Positions 23,766 through 34,678 are shown, counted from the first letter of the stretch. The stretch: 64,000 nucleotides of DNA from Pseudomonas sp. (GCF_030683065.1 NZ_JAUXMX010000061.1:1-64000), one strand, 5' to 3'. The notes: generated from the letters alone by a model not told the origin. Translations and numbers: made by a program.

Positions 23766-25535
23766 ATGACTATTCGTACTCTTTCTTATGACGCCATCAT
23801 CATCGGTGGCGGCGGCGCGGGTATGCGTGCTGCATTGCAGTTGGCTCAAGGCGGCCACAAGACCGCAGTAGTCACCAAGGTGTTCCCAACCCGGTCGCAC
23901 ACTGTTTCTGCCCAGGGCGGCATTACCTGCGCCATCGCTTCGGCGGATCCAAACGACGATTGGCGCTGGCACATGTACGACACCGTCAAGGGCTCCGACT
24001 ACATCGGCGACCAGGATGCAATCGAATATATGTGCTCCGTTGGTCCGGAAGCCGTGTTCGAACTGGAGCACATGGGGCTGCCGTTTTCCCGTACCGAACA
24101 AGGCCGTATCTATCAGCGTCCGTTCGGTGGCCAGTCCAAGGACTTTGGCAAGGGTGGTCAGGCCGCTCGTACCTGTGCCGCCGCTGACCGTACTGGTCAT
24201 GCGTTGTTGCACACGTTGTATCAGGCCAACTTGAAGGGCGGCACCTCGTTCCTTAACGAGTGGTATGCGGTCGATCTGGTGAAAAACCAGGATGGCGTGA
24301 TTGTTGGTGTGATCGCAATTTGCATTGAAACCGGTGAGACCGTTTATATCCGCTCCAAGGCCACAGTGCTGGCTACTGGCGGTGCAGGTCGCATCTATGC
24401 CTCGACCACCAACGCCCTGATCAACACGGGTGATGGCATCGGCATGGCCCTGCGTGCAGGCGTGCCTGTGCAAGACATCGAAATGTGGCAGTTCCATCCG
24501 ACCGGTATTGCGGGTGCTGGCACTCTGGTAACCGAAGGTTGCCGCGGTGAAGGTGGTTACTTGATCAACAAGCATGGCGAGCGTTTCATGGAGCGCTATG
24601 CACCGAACGCCAAAGACCTGGCTGGCCGCGACGTAGTTGCGCGCTCCATGGTCAAGGAAATCATCGCCGGTAACGGTTGTGGCCCTGATGGTGATCACGT
24701 GATGCTCAAGCTCGATCACCTCGGCGAAGAAGTACTGCACAGTCGCCTGCCAGGCATCTGCGAGTTGTCCAAGACCTTCGCCCACGTCGACCCTGTGGTC
24801 GCGCCTATTCCGGTTGTGCCGACTTGCCATTACATGATGGGCGGCGTGCCGACCAACATTCATGGTCAGGCCATCACCCAGGATGCCAACGGCAACGACA
24901 AGATCATCGAAGGCCTGTTCGCGGTAGGCGAAGTGGCTTGCGTATCGGTACACGGTGCCAACCGTCTGGGTGGCAACTCGCTGCTCGATCTGGTGGTGTT
25001 CGGTCGTGCCGCCGGGATCCATCTGGAAAAGGCTTTGAAAGAAGGTGTTGATTACCGTGGCGCCTCCGAAACCGACATTGAGCTGTCGCTCAAGCGTCTG
25101 GCTGGCGTCAACGAGCGCACCACCGGCGAAGATGTAGCGCCGCTGCGTAAAGAGCTGCAAACCTGTATGCAGAATTATTTCGGGGTATTCCGTACCGGCG
25201 AATATATGCAGAAAGGCATCGAACAACTGGTCGACCTGCGTGAGCGGATCGCGAACGTCAAGATCGCGGATAAGAGCCAGGCGTTCAACACTGCGCGTAT
25301 CGAAGCGTTGGAACTGCAAAACCTACTTGAGGTGGCCGAGGCGACTGCGGTGGCTGCGGAGGTTCGTAAAGAATCCCGTGGTGCCCATGCCCGCGAAGAC
25401 TTCGAAGATCGTGATGACGAGAACTGGTTGTGCCATTCCCTGTACTTCCCGGGCGAAAAGCGTGTGGCCAAGCGCGCTGTTAACTTCTCGCCGAAGACAG
25501 TTCCGACGTTTGAACCCATGATTCGGACTTACTAA
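23766..25535 (+). CDS. sdhA: Succinate dehydrogenase flavoprotein subunit
   Basis: SdhA oxidises succinate to fumarate with covalently bound FAD and passes electrons to SdhB. The 589-residue protein shows the dinucleotide motif DAIIIGGGGAGMRAALQLA and RSHTVSAQGGITCA, with the flavin-linking histidine in the SHT triplet. The active-site regions MWQFHPTGIAGAGTLVTEG and CHYMMGGVPTN are intact, and the conserved arginine is in ANRLGGNSLLDLVVFGRAAG. Length equals that of other pseudomonads. It follows sdhD by three bases, and its ribosome site is weak, which may rely on coupling. Confidence 0.97.
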   Translation: MTIRTLSYDAIIIGGGGAGMRAALQLAQGGHKTAVVTKVFPTRSHTVSAQGGITCAIASADPNDDWRWHMYDTVKGSDYIGDQDAIEYMCSVGPEAVFELEHMGLPFSRTEQGRIYQRPFGGQSKDFGKGGQAARTCAAADRTGHALLHTLYQANLKGGTSFLNEWYAVDLVKNQDGVIVGVIAICIETGETVYIRSKATVLATGGAGRIYASTTNALINTGDGIGMALRAGVPVQDIEMWQFHPTGIAGAGTLVTEGCRGEGGYLINKHGERFMERYAPNAKDLAGRDVVARSMVKEIIAGNGCGPDGDHVMLKLDHLGEEVLHSRLPGICELSKTFAHVDPVVAPIPVVPTCHYMMGGVPTNIHGQAITQDANGNDKIIEGLFAVGEVACVSVHGANRLGGNSLLDLVVFGRAAGIHLEKALKEGVDYRGASETDIELSLKRLAGVNERTTGEDVAPLRKELQTCMQNYFGVFRTGEYMQKGIEQLVDLRERIANVKIADKSQAFNTARIEALELQNLLEVAEATAVAAEVRKESRGAHAREDFEDRDDENWLCHSLYFPGEKRVAKRAVNFSPKTVPTFEPMIRTY

Positions 25536-25546
25536 GGGTGGCGGAT

Positions 25547-26251
25547 ATGTTGCAAGTCAGTGTTTATCGTTACAACCCGGAGCAGGATGCTTCGCCGTTC
25601 ATGCAGGATTTCCAGATCGATACCGGCGGCAAGGACATCATGGTTCTTGACGTACTGGCCTTGATCAAGGAACAGGACGTGACTTTCTCGTACCGTCGCT
25701 CCTGCCGCGAAGGTGTGTGTGGTTCCGATGGTATGAATATCAACGGCAAGAATGGCCTGGCCTGCATCACGCCGCTGTCGGCAGTGGTGAAGGGCGGCAA
25801 GCTGACCATTCGTCCTTTGCCGGGATTGCCAGTCATTCGTGACCTGGTCGTCGATATGAGCATCTTCTACAAGCAATACGAGAAAGTGCAGCCTTACCTG
25901 CAGAACGATACGCCGGCTCCGGCCATCGAACGCCTGCAAACGCCGGAAGAACGCGAGAAGCTGGATGGTCTCTATGAGTGCATTCTGTGCGCTTGCTGTT
26001 CGACCAGCTGCCCGTCGTTCTGGTGGAATCCGGACAAGTTCCTCGGTCCCGCTGCGTTGCTACAGGCCTATCGTTTTCTGGCCGATAGCCGCGACACCAA
26101 GACCGAAGAGCGCCTGGCTGCATTGGACGACCCGTTTAGCGTGTTCCGTTGCCGCGGCATCATGAACTGCGTGAACGTTTGCCCTAAGGGTCTTAACCCG
26201 ACCAAGGCAATCGGCCACGTGCGCAACATGCTGTTGCAGAGCGGTATCTGA
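25547..26251 (+). CDS. sdhB: Succinate dehydrogenase iron-sulfur subunit
   Basis: SdhB carries electrons from FAD to ubiquinone through three clusters. The 234-residue product has the [2Fe-2S] ligands in RRSCREGVCGSDGMNINGKN (C53, C58) with C73 just after, the [4Fe-4S] motif CILCACCSTSCPSFWW, and the [3Fe-4S] motif CRGIMNCVNVCPKGLNP. The start at ATG 25547 gives the conserved MLQVSVYRYNP with AAGGGTGG before it. A GTG three codons upstream is less likely. It ends the sdh part of the operon; a 245-bp structured spacer precedes sucA. Confidence 0.96.
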   Translation: MLQVSVYRYNPEQDASPFMQDFQIDTGGKDIMVLDVLALIKEQDVTFSYRRSCREGVCGSDGMNINGKNGLACITPLSAVVKGGKLTIRPLPGLPVIRDLVVDMSIFYKQYEKVQPYLQNDTPAPAIERLQTPEEREKLDGLYECILCACCSTSCPSFWWNPDKFLGPAALLQAYRFLADSRDTKTEERLAALDDPFSVFRCRGIMNCVNVCPKGLNPTKAIGHVRNMLLQSGI

Positions 26252-26496
26252 TCAAAAGCTTTACCCGTGACACCTGCGACGCTGGTCTTGAAATCAGCGT
26301 TGCAGTCTAGCCAGAGCCGCTGCTCACAAAGTCGCGGCTCTAACTTTGAAATATATGACGACCAGCAGGGGCATCCGGGCTGGTGCCCGGACTATCTGCG
26401 GGATCCGTGGTGGCTTTGTCGCAGTCGCTGCTTCAAGACTTCGCAAGCCTGACGGTTTCTTCGCCGGTGGTGTCCCCTTACCGAGGGTGACCAAGC
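26252..26496 (+). other. Structured spacer between sdhB and sucA
   Basis: The 245-base spacer can form at least three hairpins. One is ACGCTGGT/ATCAGCGT (near 26280–26301, one G-U). The second is AGAGCCGC/GCGGCTCT (26313–26320 with 26334–26341). The third is TCCGGGC/GCCCGGA (26374–26380 with 26385–26391). None is followed by a T-run. It contains no gene. It may be an RNA-processing region or hold a sucA promoter. Confidence 0.6.
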
Positions 26497-29328
26497 ATGC
26501 AAGAAAGCGTGATGCAGCGCATGTGGAACAGTGCCCACCTATCCGGTGGTAACGCTGCCTATGTGGAAGAGCTCTATGAGCTTTACCTGCACGATCCCAA
26601 CGCTGTGCCCGAAGAGTGGCGCACCTACTTTCAGAAGTTGCCGGCAGATGGCAACGCTGCTACTGACGTATCGCATTCTACGGTTCGCGATCATTTTGTG
26701 TTGCTGGCGAAAAACCAGCGTCGTGCCCAGCCGGTGTCTGCCGGCAGCGTGAGCAGTGAACACGAAAAGAAGCAAGTTGAAGTCCTGCGCATGATCCAGG
26801 CTTTTCGCATGCGCGGCCATCAGGCTGCCCAGCTCGATCCGCTTGGCTTGTGGCAACGGCATGCTCCGGCTGAACTGTCGATCAATCACTACGGGCTGAC
26901 CGATTCCGACCTGGACACCACCTTCCGTACCGGTGGTCTGTTCATTGGCAAGGAAGAGGCTACTCTGCGTGAAATTCACGAAGCCTTGCAGCAGACATAT
27001 TGCCGCACCATCGGTGCCGAGTTCACCCATATCGTCGATTCCGAGCAGCGCAACTGGTTTGCCCAGCGCCTGGAAAGCGTGCGTGGGCGCCCAAGTGTTT
27101 CGATAGAAGTGCAAAGCCATTTGCTGGAGCGTCTGACTGCCGCCGAGGGCTTGGAAAAATACCTGGGCACCAAATACCCGGGTACCAAGCGTTTTGGCCT
27201 GGAAGGCGGCGAGAGCCTGATTCCGCTGCTCGATGAAATGATCCAGCGCGCCGGCTCCTACGGCACCAAGGAAGTGGTCATCGGCATGGCTCACCGTGGC
27301 CGTCTGAACGTGCTGGTCAATACCTTTGGCAAGAACCCACGTGACCTGTTCGACGAGTTTGAGGGCAAGAAGCAAGCGTCCCTCGGTTCTGGCGACGTCA
27401 AGTATCACCAGGGATTCTCCTCCAACGTGATGACTGCCGGTGGCGAAGTCCATTTGGCTATGGCGTTCAACCCTTCCCATTTGGAAATCGTCTCGCCAGT
27501 GGTTGAGGGATCGGTGCGTGCGCGCCAAGATCGCCGCAACGACAGTGCCGGCGACAAGGTGCTCCCGGTTTCGCTCCACGGTGATGCGGCGTTCGCCGGT
27601 CAGGGTGTGGTGATGGAGACCTTCCAGATGTCGCAGACCCGTGGTTTCAAGACGGGCGGCACCATTCATATCGTGATCAACAACCAGGTCGGTTTCACTA
27701 TCAGTAACCCGGAAGATTCGCGCTCCACCGAGTACTGCACCGACGTGGCGAAGATGATTCAGGCGCCGATCCTGCACGTTAATGGCGATGATCCAGAAGC
27801 CGTGTTGTTTGTCACTCAACTGGCCGTCGACTATCGCATGCAGTTCAAGCGTGATGTGGTGATCGACCTGGTGTGTTACCGCCGTCGCGGTCACAACGAA
27901 GCCGATGAGCCGAGCGGCACCCAGCCGATGATGTACCAGCAGATCAGTAAGCAGCGCACCACCCGTGAGCTGTATGCCGATGCACTGACTGCAGCTGTGC
28001 GTCACTCTGCCGATGATGTGCAAAGCAAGATCGACGAATACCGTACCGCTCTGGACAACGGCCAGCATGTGGTCAAGAGCCTGGTCAAGGAGCCGAACAA
28101 AGAGTTGTTCGTCGATTGGCGCCCGTATCTGGGCCATACCTGGACCGCACGTCACGACACGCGTTTCGAACTGAAGACCCTGCAGGATCTGTCTGCCAAG
28201 CTGCTGGAAATCCCTGAAGGCTTTGTGGTTCAGCGTCAGGTCGCGAAGATTCTCGAAGACCGTCAGAAGATGGGTGCCGGTGCGCTGCCAATCAACTGGG
28301 GCTACGCCGAAACCATGGCCTACGCCACCCTATTGTTTGAAGGCCACCCGATCCGCATGACCGGCCAGGACATTGGTCGTGGCACCTTCTCGCACCGCCA
28401 CGCGGTGCTGCACAACCAGAAGGAGCCGGGTTCGCACGTTCCGCTCAAGCACCTGTACACCGATCAGCCGCGTTTCGACTTGTACGACTCACTGCTGTCG
28501 GAAGAAGCGGCGTTGGCGTTCGAGTACGGTTACGCGACTACCAAACCGGATGCGCTGGTTATCTGGGAAGCCCAGTTCGGTGACTTCGCCAACGGTGCCC
28601 AGGTGGTGATCGATCAGTTCATCACCAGCGGCGAGCACAAGTGGGGTCGCCTGTGTGGTCTGACCATGCTGTTGCCGCACGGTTATGAAGGCCAGGGCCC
28701 GGAGCACTCCTCCGCACGTCTCGAGCGCTTCCTGCAATTGAGCGCTGAGCAAAACATTCAGGTGTGTGTGCCGACTACGCCGGCGCAGGTTTACCACATG
28801 TTGCGACGCCAGGTGATCCGTCCACTGCGCAAGCCGCTTATCGCCTTGACGCCGAAGTCGTTGCTGCGCCACAAGTTGGCCATTTCGACCTTGGAAGATC
28901 TGGCCGAAGGCTCGTTCCAGACCGTGATTCCAGAGGTCGATACCATCGATCCGAAGAAGGTCGAACGCATGATTCTGTGCAGTGGCAAGGTCTACTATGA
29001 CTTGCTGGAGAAGCGTCGTGCCGAAGCTCGCGAAGATATCGCCATCGTGCGTATCGAGCAGCTTTATCCGTTCCCGGAAGAAGATCTGGCCGAAGTTCTC
29101 GCTGCGTACAAGCACCTCAAGCACATCGTCTGGTGTCAGGAAGAGCCGATGAACCAAGGTGCCTGGTATTGCAGTCAGCATCACATGCGTCGCGTTGCCA
29201 CCGCATACAAGAAGACTCTGCTCCTCGAGTATGCCGGCCGCGATGGCTCTGCTGCCCCGGCCTGTGGTTACGCTTCAATGCACGCTGAACAGCAGGACAA
29301 ACTGCTGCAAGACGCCTTCACTGTTTAA
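26497..29328 (+). CDS. sucA: 2-Oxoglutarate dehydrogenase E1 component
   Basis: SucA is the thiamine-diphosphate decarboxylase that starts conversion of 2-oxoglutarate to succinyl-CoA. The 943-residue length equals that of P. aeruginosa. Visible features are the SucB-binding N-terminus (WNSAHLSGGNAAYVEELYELYL), the active-site region IGMAHRGRLNVLVN, the ThDP-binding segment HGDAAFAGQGVVMETFQMS … VINNQVGFT, and RRGHNEADEP. The C-terminal domain shows MTGQDIGRGTFSHRHAVL. ATG 26497 has GAGGGTGA upstream. It forms a complex with SucB and LpdG encoded next to it. Confidence 0.97.
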   Translation: MQESVMQRMWNSAHLSGGNAAYVEELYELYLHDPNAVPEEWRTYFQKLPADGNAATDVSHSTVRDHFVLLAKNQRRAQPVSAGSVSSEHEKKQVEVLRMIQAFRMRGHQAAQLDPLGLWQRHAPAELSINHYGLTDSDLDTTFRTGGLFIGKEEATLREIHEALQQTYCRTIGAEFTHIVDSEQRNWFAQRLESVRGRPSVSIEVQSHLLERLTAAEGLEKYLGTKYPGTKRFGLEGGESLIPLLDEMIQRAGSYGTKEVVIGMAHRGRLNVLVNTFGKNPRDLFDEFEGKKQASLGSGDVKYHQGFSSNVMTAGGEVHLAMAFNPSHLEIVSPVVEGSVRARQDRRNDSAGDKVLPVSLHGDAAFAGQGVVMETFQMSQTRGFKTGGTIHIVINNQVGFTISNPEDSRSTEYCTDVAKMIQAPILHVNGDDPEAVLFVTQLAVDYRMQFKRDVVIDLVCYRRRGHNEADEPSGTQPMMYQQISKQRTTRELYADALTAAVRHSADDVQSKIDEYRTALDNGQHVVKSLVKEPNKELFVDWRPYLGHTWTARHDTRFELKTLQDLSAKLLEIPEGFVVQRQVAKILEDRQKMGAGALPINWGYAETMAYATLLFEGHPIRMTGQDIGRGTFSHRHAVLHNQKEPGSHVPLKHLYTDQPRFDLYDSLLSEEAALAFEYGYATTKPDALVIWEAQFGDFANGAQVVIDQFITSGEHKWGRLCGLTMLLPHGYEGQGPEHSSARLERFLQLSAEQNIQVCVPTTPAQVYHMLRRQVIRPLRKPLIALTPKSLLRHKLAISTLEDLAEGSFQTVIPEVDTIDPKKVERMILCSGKVYYDLLEKRRAEAREDIAIVRIEQLYPFPEEDLAEVLAAYKHLKHIVWCQEEPMNQGAWYCSQHHMRRVATAYKKTLLLEYAGRDGSAAPACGYASMHAEQQDKLLQDAFTV

Positions 29329-29341
29329 CGCCTTTGCGCAA

Positions 29342-29365
29342 GAGGCGGCCTGATGAGGCCGCCTC
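29342..29365 (+). other. Intercistronic hairpin sucA–sucB
   Basis: GAGGCGGCC and GGCCGCCTC make a perfect 9-bp stem with a TGATGA loop, 13 bases past the sucA stop. There is no T-run. It probably stabilises or marks processing of the transcript between the genes rather than ending it. Confidence 0.65.
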
Positions 29366-29398
29366 GCAGAAGAAACCGAATTTAAGGAACCACACAGA

Positions 29399-30616
29399 AT
29401 GGCTATCGAGATCAAAGCCCCTACTTTCCCGGAATCGGTTGCCGATGGCACCGTGGCCACTTGGCACAAGAAGCCGGGCGATGCGGTCAAGCGCGACGAA
29501 CTGATCGTCGACATCGAAACCGACAAAGTAGTGATCGAAGTACTGGCCGAGGCCGACGGTGTCCTCGCGAGCATCGTCAAGAATGAAGGCGATACCGTCC
29601 TCAGTAATGAACTGCTGGGCACCCTGAGCGAAGGCGGTGCTGCCGCTGCTTCTGCGCCGGTTGCTGCCCAGGCTGCTGCGCCTGCTGCCGCTGCTCCTGG
29701 TGTTGCGGGTGATGATCAAATCCTCTCGCCGGCTGCGCGCAAGCTGGCCGAAGAGAACGGCATCGACCCGAACAGCATTGCCGGTACTGGCAAGGGTGGT
29801 CGGGTGACCAAGGAAGATGTAGTTGCCGCTGCCGAAGCCAAGAAGAATGCTCCCGCGCCAGTTGCCAAGCCTGCTGCCCCGGTAGCTGCCGCGCCGGTAC
29901 TGGCCGCCGGCGATCGCGTCGAGAAACGCGTGCCGATGACCCGCCTGCGTGCCAAGGTGGCCGAGCGGCTGGTCGAAGCCCAGTCCACCATGGCCATGCT
30001 GACTACCTTCAACGAAGTCGACATGACCGAAGTCATGGCGCTGCGTTCGAAGTACAAGGACCTGTTCGAGAAGTCCCACAACGGCGTGCGCCTGGGCTTC
30101 ATGTCGTTCTTCGTCAAGGCTACCACCGAAGCGCTGAAGCGATTCCCGGCGGTTAATGCTTCAATCGACGGCACCGACATCGTCTACCACGGCTATGCCG
30201 ACATTGGTGTGGCCGTATCCAGCGACCGCGGTCTGGTGGTGCCGGTACTGCGCAATGCCGAGCTGATGAGCCTGGCTGAAGTCGAAGGCGGCATTGCAAC
30301 TTTCGGCAAGAAGGCCAAAGAAGGCAAGTTGTCGATCGACGACATGACCGGCGGCACGTTCACCATTACCAACGGTGGTACCTTCGGCTCGATGATGTCG
30401 ACGCCAATCGTCAACCCGCCGCAAGCTGCGATTCTGGGGATGCACAACATCCTGCAGCGCCCGATGGCCATCAATGGTCAGGTGGTTATTCGCCCGATGA
30501 TGTACCTGGCCTTGTCCTACGATCACCGCCTGATCGATGGTAAGGAAGCCGTGACCTTCCTGGTGACCATCAAGAACTTGCTGGAAGATCCGGCGCGCCT
30601 GCTGCTGGACATCTAA
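29399..30616 (+). CDS. sucB: 2-Oxoglutarate dehydrogenase E2, dihydrolipoyl succinyltransferase
   Basis: SucB forms the core of the 2-oxoglutarate dehydrogenase complex and transfers the succinyl group to CoA. The 405-residue product has an N-terminal lipoyl domain with the lipoylated lysine K43 in IETDKVVIEV. An Ala/Pro-rich linker (about 80–105) follows, then a peripheral subunit-binding domain (ILSPAARKLAEENGIDPNSIAGTGKGGRVTKEDV, about 108–141). The catalytic domain ends with YDHRLIDGKEA, where H376 and D380 are catalytic. A second Ala/Pro linker sits near 150–170. ATG 29399 follows AAGGA at good spacing. Confidence 0.97.
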   Translation: MAIEIKAPTFPESVADGTVATWHKKPGDAVKRDELIVDIETDKVVIEVLAEADGVLASIVKNEGDTVLSNELLGTLSEGGAAAASAPVAAQAAAPAAAAPGVAGDDQILSPAARKLAEENGIDPNSIAGTGKGGRVTKEDVVAAAEAKKNAPAPVAKPAAPVAAAPVLAAGDRVEKRVPMTRLRAKVAERLVEAQSTMAMLTTFNEVDMTEVMALRSKYKDLFEKSHNGVRLGFMSFFVKATTEALKRFPAVNASIDGTDIVYHGYADIGVAVSSDRGLVVPVLRNAELMSLAEVEGGIATFGKKAKEGKLSIDDMTGGTFTITNGGTFGSMMSTPIVNPPQAAILGMHNILQRPMAINGQVVIRPMMYLALSYDHRLIDGKEAVTFLVTIKNLLEDPARLLLDI

Positions 30617-30635
30617 TAGCCAGTCTCTCCCACGG

Positions 30636-30655
30636 CGACCCTGTACTCAGGGTCG
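30636..30655 (+). other. Intercistronic hairpin sucB–lpdG
   Basis: CGACCCTG and CAGGGTCG form a perfect 8-bp stem over TACT in the 66-bp gap. As with the sucA–sucB hairpin, no T-run follows, so mRNA processing or stability is the likelier role. Confidence 0.6.
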
Positions 30656-30682
30656 TCCGGTTTACTCGAGAAGGAATACCTT

Positions 30683-32119
30683 ATGACCCTGAAATTTGAC
30701 GTGGTAGTCATCGGTGCCGGCCCTGGTGGCTATGTGGCCGCCATCAAGGCTGCTCAGCTTGGTCTGAAGACCGCTTGCATCGAAAAATACCAGGACCATG
30801 ACGGCAAGATTGCACTCGGTGGCACCTGCCTCAACGTCGGTTGCATCCCGTCCAAAGCGCTGCTGGACAGCTCCTGGAAATATCACGAAGCTAAGACAGG
30901 CTTTGCCATCCACGGTATCGAGGCCAAGGGCGTCAGCATCGACGTACCGGCGATGATTGCCCGCAAGAGCAACATCGTTAAGAACCTTACCGGTGGTGTC
31001 AGTACGCTGTTCAAGGCCAATGGCGTGACCTTGCTTGAAGGTCACGGCAAGTTGCTGGCTGGTAAGCACGTCGAAGTCACCGCGATGGACGGTACCACTC
31101 AGGTGGTTCAGGCCGAGAACGTGATTATTGCTTCCGGCTCCAAGCCGATCGACATTCCGCCTGCTCCGGTCAACCACGACACTATCGTTGACTCTACTGG
31201 CGCCCTGGAATTCCTGAGCGTGCCCAAGACCTTGGGCGTGATCGGTGCTGGTGTAATCGGCCTGGAACTGGGTTCGGTATGGGCCCGTCTTGGTGCTGAC
31301 GTCACCGTGATTGAAGCACAGGATAAATTCCTTCCGGCTGCCGATGAGCAGATCGCCAAGGAAGCGCTCAAGACCTTCACCAAGCAAGGTTTGAAGATTC
31401 GCCTGGGTGCGCGCTTGACCGCTTCCGAGGTGAAGAAGAAGCAGGTTACGGTCAGCTTCACCGACGCCGAAGGCGAGCAGCAAATGACCTTCGACAAGCT
31501 GATCGTGGCGGTCGGCCGTCGCCCGGTGACTACTGATCTGTTGGCTACCGATAGTGGTGTCGATCTGGATGAGCGTGGCTTCATTTATGTCGACGACCAG
31601 TGCGCTACCAGCGTGCCGGGTGTTTACGCAGTGGGTGACGTGGTCCGTGGTGCAATGCTGGCGCACAAGGCCTCGGAAGAGGGCGTGATGGTTGCCGAGC
31701 GCATCGCCGGGCACAAAGCCCAGATAAACTACGACCTGATTCCTTCGGTCATCTACACCCATCCGGAAATCGCATGGGTGGGCAAGACCGAGCAGCAGCT
31801 GAAAGGCGAGGGCGTTGCGGTCAACGTTGGCACCTTCCCGTTCGCCGCCAGTGGCCGTGCCATGGCAGCCAATGATACCGGCGGCATGGTCAAGGTGATT
31901 GCTGACGCCACTACCGACCGTGTATTGGGTGTCCACGTAATCGGCCCGAGCGCTGCCGAGTTGGTTCAGCAGGGCGCCATTGGTATGGAGTTCGGCACCA
32001 GTGCCGAGGACCTGGGAATGATGGTCTTCTCCCACCCAACGCTGTCCGAAGCGCTGCACGAAGCGGCTCTTGCCGTGAATGGCCATGCCATCCACGTCGT
32101 CAATCGTAAGAAGCGTTAA
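30683..32119 (+). CDS. lpdG: Dihydrolipoyl dehydrogenase (E3)
   Basis: LpdG reoxidises dihydrolipoamide of the 2-oxoglutarate (and possibly pyruvate and glycine-cleavage) complexes with FAD and NAD+. The 478-residue protein starts with the FAD motif VVIGAGPGGYVAAIKAA. The redox-active disulfide C49/C54 is in GGTCLNVGCIPSK, the NAD motif is GVIGAGVIGLELGSVWARLG, and the catalytic His-Glu pair is in HPTLSEALHEAAL. Its place between sucB and sucC marks it as the LPD-Glc type of pseudomonads rather than the branched-chain LPD-Val. GAAGGAAT precedes the ATG. Confidence 0.96.
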   Translation: MTLKFDVVVIGAGPGGYVAAIKAAQLGLKTACIEKYQDHDGKIALGGTCLNVGCIPSKALLDSSWKYHEAKTGFAIHGIEAKGVSIDVPAMIARKSNIVKNLTGGVSTLFKANGVTLLEGHGKLLAGKHVEVTAMDGTTQVVQAENVIIASGSKPIDIPPAPVNHDTIVDSTGALEFLSVPKTLGVIGAGVIGLELGSVWARLGADVTVIEAQDKFLPAADEQIAKEALKTFTKQGLKIRLGARLTASEVKKKQVTVSFTDAEGEQQMTFDKLIVAVGRRPVTTDLLATDSGVDLDERGFIYVDDQCATSVPGVYAVGDVVRGAMLAHKASEEGVMVAERIAGHKAQINYDLIPSVIYTHPEIAWVGKTEQQLKGEGVAVNVGTFPFAASGRAMAANDTGGMVKVIADATTDRVLGVHVIGPSAAELVQQGAIGMEFGTSAEDLGMMVFSHPTLSEALHEAALAVNGHAIHVVNRKKR

Positions 32120-32341
32120 CAAAAAGCGCTAAGTAGTCGTTTGTAAGTCGCCGCGCACTGGTCGCTGTTTGTAGTTGACCTGTAGTGGCGACGTTACAAG
32201 AAGAACCACGGCGGACTGCCCGTGCGGAGCCTGGCTCTAGCGCGGAATGCCGTCGGACTGCTCGCAGAAGCAGTCACAGGTGGTGCGGCATCACAAGTGC
32301 AGCACCGAATGCGCAATACCTAACGAAGACGGTAGACAAGC
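32120..32341 (+). other. Spacer between lpdG and sucC
   Basis: This 222-base gap includes the hairpin GACTGCT/AGCAGTC (32256–32262 with 32269–32275) and a weaker CACGG/CCGTG stem just before it. No gene was seen. It is the longest break after the sdhB–sucA spacer and may contain a secondary promoter for sucCD. Confidence 0.5.
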
Positions 32342-33507
<1,166 letters not shown>

Positions 33508-33508
<1 letters not shown>

Positions 33509-34395
33509 TGAGCGTCCTGATCAATAAAGACACCAAGGTAATCTGCCAGGGCTTCACCGGCTCGCAAGGCACGTTCCACTCCGAACAAGCCATCGCCTAC
33601 GGCACCAAGATGGTTGGCGGCGTAACGCCGGGTAAAGGTGGCACTACTCACCTGAATCTGCCGGTGTTCAACACCGTACGCGAAGCAGTTGAGCAGACTG
33701 GCGCAACCGCCAGTGTGATCTACGTTCCGGCTCCGTTCTGCAAGGACTCGATCCTTGAAGCGGCCATGAGCGGCATCAAGCTGATCGTCTGCATCACCGA
33801 AGGCATTGCGACCATCGACATGCTCGAAGCCAAGGTCAAGTGCGACGAACTGGGCGTGGTCCTGATCGGCCCGAATTGCCCAGGCGTGATCACTCCGGGC
33901 GAGTGCAAGATCGGCATCATGCCGGGTCACATCCACTTGCCAGGTAAAGTAGGCATCGTGTCGCGTTCCGGCACCCTGACTTACGAAGCCGTCAAGCAGA
34001 CCACTGACGCCGGTTTCGGTCAGTCCACCTGTGTCGGCATCGGCGGTGACCCGATCCCAGGCTCCAACTTCATCGACATCCTGAAGCTGTTCCAGGAAGA
34101 CCCGAAGACCGAAGCGATCGTGATGATCGGTGAGATCGGCGGTTCGGCTGAAGAAGAAGCCGCTGCTTACATCAAGGCCAACGTGACCAAGCCAGTGGTG
34201 TCCTACATCGCTGGTGTGACCGCTCCGGCGGGCAAGCGTATGGGCCACGCCGGCGCGATCATTTCCGGCGGCAAGGGTACTGCAGACGAGAAGTTCGCAG
34301 CCCTGGAAGACGCTGGTGTGAAAACCGTGCGTTCCCTGGCTGACATTGGCAAGGCCCTGGCCGAGCTGACCGGCTGGGAAGTCAAAAAAGCCTAA
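33508..34395 (+). CDS. sucD: Succinyl-CoA synthetase (ADP-forming) alpha subunit
   Basis: SucD binds CoA and carries the phosphohistidine intermediate. In this 295-residue product the CoA-binding Rossmann part begins with VICQGFTGSQGTFHSEQAIAYGT. The phosphorylated residue is H247 in GKRMGHAGAIISGGKG. LIGPNCPGVITPGECKIGIMPG and SRSGTLTYEAVKQTT are conserved contacts. It ends the sdh–suc operon, followed by one weak and one strong terminator. Confidence 0.97.
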
Positions 34396-34439
34396 GGCTT
34401 TTTGATTTGAGAAAAGGCCACCTTCGGGTGGCCTTTTTT
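34384..34439 (+). terminator. Tandem terminators of the sdh–suc operon
   Basis: A small palindrome AAAAAGCCTAAGGCTTTTT straddles the sucD stop (34385–34403). It is followed by a strong intrinsic terminator, AAAAGGCCACC–TTCG–GGTGGCCTTTTTT (34412–34439). Confidence 0.88.
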
Positions 34440-34678
34440 ATATCGGTTTTAGACGAACTGTTGTTAATGCGACAGCTTTTTTCACCAGTCCGACAGCCTG
34501 ACCTATGCCAGTGCCGCTGGTTCATCAATTTCGTTAGGCTAGCAACTATAAGTACCTGTTCCGCCACAAGCGGCTGAGGATACTGCAGTGGCCTCGCTTA
34601 ACCGGCTGGGTAACGTTTCCCCCGACCCCACGGGAAACCATCGGAACTCATAACTTTCTGCCTGTGGTATTCCCCTCT

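Noticed and set aside
23424..25319. Very long open frame (631 codons) antisense to sdhA
   Set aside because: It mirrors the codon pattern of sdhA, a highly expressed gene with strong third-position bias; no family similarity, no ribosome site.
30662..32122. Long antisense frame opposite lpdG
   Set aside because: Shadow of lpdG codon bias; composition is low-complexity His/Gly/Arg-rich and matches nothing known.
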